The notes under the pieces: generated by a model
Seen by the model: the letters and a program-made list of their open reading frames with translations, nothing else
Databases searched by the model: none
What the model was told of the DNA's origin: nothing
Program-made: the position numbers and the translations under genes
Shown: piece after piece, positions 60,898 to 64,000 of the stretch
Layout of the letters: each line of letters starts with the position of its first letter
Position numbering within the stretch: the stretch's first letter is position 1
From: a virus
DNA: 64,000 nt
Direction: 5' to 3' (one strand)
Virus record (IMG/VR): IMGVR_UViG_3300034280_001042
Span: 1-64,000 of that record

Positions 60898-63800
60898 ATG
60901 GAATAAGTTCCCATGGAGACAAACTCTTTAACTCATCTGTTTTATTCTCTATGCCATCAACGCTACCAAAAAAGGCTCTATACAACATTTCATTTTGTAA
61001 CTTTAAAAAATCTGGAGTTGTGCTATATTGTAGTTGATTATTTTGGTCTTTCTGCAAACACTGCCATACATAAAAATAATTATTTAAACTTTGACCAATA
61101 TTTAGTTCCGGTGGAGACTCAAAACTGGAGTTAGGTCTAAACTCAGTTCCAGCGCTACCATATTTGTATACTGTAGTATAATAATCTATGGATCTAACTT
61201 GTCTAGGAACTTTTCGGAATCTAACCTTAAGTGTATTTTGATCGTCTAAATTAAAAATATTGTAAACTCTAGTTAGGGTATTCTGTCTAGAACCAAATGG
61301 ACCAGCTAATCCCTTACTGACATCCGCAGACCCATCGTTTTTATAGCAACTAGTCGGAATTGGATTGTTGTCAGTTTTAATATGACAAGGAACGGCTAAA
61401 AGATAGGTTTCTGTTGCTCTTACAACAAGGTCTTGAGTACCGGCGGCGAAATCGTCATTAACAAAAAAAGTTCGTTCAACAATATGATTAGTTTTCCATT
61501 TGATATTAGGATATTTAGTTTCATATTCTTGTTTTTGTTTGTCAATAGTAACTTGTGGAATTTCATATGTAATCCTCATATCACTTCCAAACAAACCTCC
61601 AGGAATAGATCCCGCTCCGAGACTAACAGCCCCACCAGATACAGGTATTTGACCACCAGCTAACATATTGCCAGGACAAATATTGTTGTCTAGTGGTCCA
61701 CTAGCAGCATTAGCGTATCCACATACATATTGAGTTTTGATTAAAATTTTAGGACAGTCTTCTTCAGCAATACTACAAGATTGTTTTGGGTCGATATTTA
61801 TCCAATAATAATTATCAGATATGTCTTCATATGTAATAGATAAAGAACCTTCTCCTACAGTATTATTACTGTTTTGATTAGCTGGTGTTACCGATACTCT
61901 AGTATATGGTAAAATACTCGAATTGGATGTTTTGGCTGTATAAGTAACATTTCCGTCTGCATCTGTTGTTCTAGTCGTTTGATTTTGTAATAGTCTTATG
62001 AGATCATTTCTTTCTTTATATCTATTAAGTATTGCTTGTTTAGTTAATCTTTTATAACAAGAAGATCTATTACTAGAATTTGATTTTTGATAGCACGATA
62101 GTGGGTCTTCTTCTAAAGAATTATAGTGATTTTCTAAGTCAGAAATACTACCCACATTGATAATATTTGAAGTTCGAGCAGGTTTACCTATCTCGCTGGT
62201 TATATCTATATTATTAGACTCTAAGGAATTAAGCCTAGTCACCACAGTAGTAATAGTCTCTTGATCTAAATGGTTGGTTGGTGCTGCTTGTATGTAGTCT
62301 TCATCAAAAATTATTTCTCCATATCTAACGCTAGATAGTTCTTCGGATGCTAAATGAGGACATTTAATAAAAATAATTTGCATAGCAGTGTCAGGAATAT
62401 CTGCTACAGTATTCGTTAACGCTTCAAGCAGAGTTTCGTATTGTGCATCTGTCATATTAGGATGACGAATAAATTTGAATCCCCCATTCAAGAAAATATT
62501 CTTAATATCTTTGAGAGAGCAGGCATAACCTAAAGCTCCATTATTATTTTCTATAGGAGTAACTGTGGTTGTAGTCTGTCCATCTTCAGTTAATGATTCT
62601 GTAAATATTGTCATATTATTAAATTTAAATCTATCATTAATATGATTATTAAATAGTTCATATATTGTTTTAAGTTGATTCTTTTGTAGTTTATAGGTTA
62701 AAATTTCTTTGTTTTTGAATGGAGAACCATTACCATATGCTCCTAGTCCAGTAGTAGAAAATTGAGTGTCTGGTACTGTCTGATGTATTTGTTCTTTTTC
62801 CAAACCCCAAACATTGATTGGTTGTTCTGTAATCTTGGTTGTTTGTGGTTTAAATACTACAATTGTGTCACTATTACTAACGTGACTAATAAGATTATTG
62901 GTATTAATAGAAGCTGACAACTCTAATACCGTGTAGTATCTATTGTCTTTGATAATGAGTCCCTTTTGATTAATAATAACAGAGACTGGGTCGGTACTAT
63001 CTCTTGTAGATTCATTATATATATTAACCGTATCTGAAACACCAAATACGTAAAATGGTATTTTACCCTCTAAGAGAACAAGATTATTCAGAGGGGAGTT
63101 GAAGATATTTGTTTTATAGCTTAATATATTATTGTGTGATAAAATTTTATTAGAACTAACTAAGCGCCCAGGCTCTAACGGTAAATCGCTGTCACGAGAA
63201 CCTGATTTGGTAATTCTATAAATAGTATCGTTATCTTTAATATAAAACCCACCAAGGTAGTCCTGTGCCAAAGGAACTGTACAGGTTAATTGAAACAATG
63301 TCCCATCTGCTAGACTGCTTATTTTATCTATGTCTTTGATTTTGCTCGCAAGATAAGATACATTTGACTCTGTACCTTCTTGAGCATTAATTAAATCTAG
63401 TTCTCCTAAAGATATGTTAATAAACATATTATTATCTAATAATTGACCAACGTCTGTAACGGATTCCATAGCAAATTCTGATAGTCCCGGCATAGTTCCT
63501 CTGCCTAACTTAACAAATTTGTATTTATTGTGTTCAAGAACTGGAGTATTTTTATACTTAAAGACAGAAGCTTCTAATTTATACCAAATACCACCATCTT
63601 TACTAACGTTTAATAGTATCTTTTCTGGAGAACCAAAAGGGAAATTACTATATCTTGGAGCATAGGCGAATCTTGCTTTTTCTGTGATATTATTATATAA
63701 TCTGTTGCTAGCAAAATACTCCATAATCTGATTAAAACCGCTGGAGTAACTGGCTCCAAAACCCATAGTTGCTCCAATCAGACCTCCTCCTCCTGATGCA

Positions 63801-63982
63801 AAACCGGATGTTGTGCCTACCATAATGTTAAGTATAGCATCTGTCGGGAAAGTAGGAGGCCTAATCATAGATGCTTTGGGTCTGTTGTCGGGGTCGGCAA
63901 AATCACAGAGAGAAGAGTCGTTAATATACACATATGGAGCATTTAGATTAACATTCGGTAATAGATGTTTTTTATTGCTCAT
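60881..63982 (-). CDS. Large probable virion structural protein
   Basis: 1033 residues, complete with ATG at 63982 complement; no strong ribosome site is visible in the last bases of the window. There is a Gly-rich patch (FASGGGGLIGATMGFGASY) near residues 60-80, then long beta-rich, Asn/Thr-rich regions, Cys-containing loops (CSIAEEDCPK, YVCGYANAA, CYQKSNSSNRSSCYKR) and no catalytic motif. Size and composition suit a tail, baseplate or head-fibre subunit. It starts a gene pair opposite to the rest of the window. Confidence 0.6.
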   Translation of the reverse strand: MSNKKHLLPNVNLNAPYVYINDSSLCDFADPDNRPKASMIRPPTFPTDAILNIMVGTTSGFASGGGGLIGATMGFGASYSSGFNQIMEYFASNRLYNNITEKARFAYAPRYSNFPFGSPEKILLNVSKDGGIWYKLEASVFKYKNTPVLEHNKYKFVKLGRGTMPGLSEFAMESVTDVGQLLDNNMFINISLGELDLINAQEGTESNVSYLASKIKDIDKISSLADGTLFQLTCTVPLAQDYLGGFYIKDNDTIYRITKSGSRDSDLPLEPGRLVSSNKILSHNNILSYKTNIFNSPLNNLVLLEGKIPFYVFGVSDTVNIYNESTRDSTDPVSVIINQKGLIIKDNRYYTVLELSASINTNNLISHVSNSDTIVVFKPQTTKITEQPINVWGLEKEQIHQTVPDTQFSTTGLGAYGNGSPFKNKEILTYKLQKNQLKTIYELFNNHINDRFKFNNMTIFTESLTEDGQTTTTVTPIENNNGALGYACSLKDIKNIFLNGGFKFIRHPNMTDAQYETLLEALTNTVADIPDTAMQIIFIKCPHLASEELSSVRYGEIIFDEDYIQAAPTNHLDQETITTVVTRLNSLESNNIDITSEIGKPARTSNIINVGSISDLENHYNSLEEDPLSCYQKSNSSNRSSCYKRLTKQAILNRYKERNDLIRLLQNQTTRTTDADGNVTYTAKTSNSSILPYTRVSVTPANQNSNNTVGEGSLSITYEDISDNYYWINIDPKQSCSIAEEDCPKILIKTQYVCGYANAASGPLDNNICPGNMLAGGQIPVSGGAVSLGAGSIPGGLFGSDMRITYEIPQVTIDKQKQEYETKYPNIKWKTNHIVERTFFVNDDFAAGTQDLVVRATETYLLAVPCHIKTDNNPIPTSCYKNDGSADVSKGLAGPFGSRQNTLTRVYNIFNLDDQNTLKVRFRKVPRQVRSIDYYTTVYKYGSAGTEFRPNSSFESPPELNIGQSLNNYFYVWQCLQKDQNNQLQYSTTPDFLKLQNEMLYRAFFGSVDGIENKTDELKSLSPWELIPYEYDI

Positions 63983-64000
63983 ATCCGCAATAAAACCATA

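Noticed and set aside
1-64000. tRNA genes and CRISPR arrays
   Set aside because: No T-loop/acceptor pattern and no regularly spaced direct repeats with unique spacers were seen; the only tandem repeats are coding Thr-rich linkers.

Overview
The window looks like part of a large, AT-rich tailed-phage (Caudoviricetes-type) genome, probably a jumbo phage known mainly from metagenomes. It encodes UvsX/RecA-like recombinase, DnaB-type helicase, DnaG-type primase, a DnaE-type polymerase, SSB, PhoH, a dNMP kinase, a dCMP deaminase and a class II ribonucleotide reductase, next to long threonine-rich appendage proteins. I saw no ribosomal, tRNA or central-metabolism genes. Genes are packed head to tail, often with ATGA or TAATG overlaps, all on + until about 60.49 kb; the last 3.5 kb is on -. 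No gap between genes exceeds 300 bases. The host cannot be read from the sequence.

Layout. (1) 1-11.6 kb: surface or appendage proteins (a TTxGG/pentapeptide-repeat protein and two Thr-Pro-linker/beta-propeller proteins, one with a rearranged formylglycine-generating-enzyme-like domain), with a block of small membrane proteins and a papain-like protease between them. (2) 11.6-34.3 kb: a glycan island of about 20 genes for glycosyltransferases of several folds, three SAM methyltransferases and a sulfotransferase-like protein. Its middle part (23.4-29.8 kb) looks like a more recently gained, shuffled cassette with an internally deleted gene copy, a probable frameshift and a GC jump. (3) 34.3-51.6 kb: nucleotide metabolism, recombination and replication, including a polymerase III alpha subunit split into two genes with a DnaQ-like exonuclease gene between them, and a Cas4/RecB-like nuclease whose only plausible start is ATT or ATA. 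(4) 51.6-52.1 kb: ssb as its own transcription unit, with a consensus sigma70 promoter and a strong terminator. (5) 52.1-58.7 kb: a second run of eight overlapping glycan-type genes, starting with a GT4 enzyme that carries a zinc-finger-like insert and followed by very divergent proteins. (6) 58.6-60.5 kb: nuclease and recombination-associated genes. (7) 60.5-64 kb, - strand: a zinc-binding protein and a 1033-residue probable virion protein.

Working model (inference): the long Thr/Pro and Thr/Gly linkers of the appendage proteins are attractive O-glycosylation substrates, and the two glycan islands could supply the enzymes for a viral mucin-like coat, or alternatively remodel host surface glycans. 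The points most worth checking are the split polymerase, the permuted FGE-like domain, the non-canonical start of the nuclease gene and the glycan/mucin pairing.
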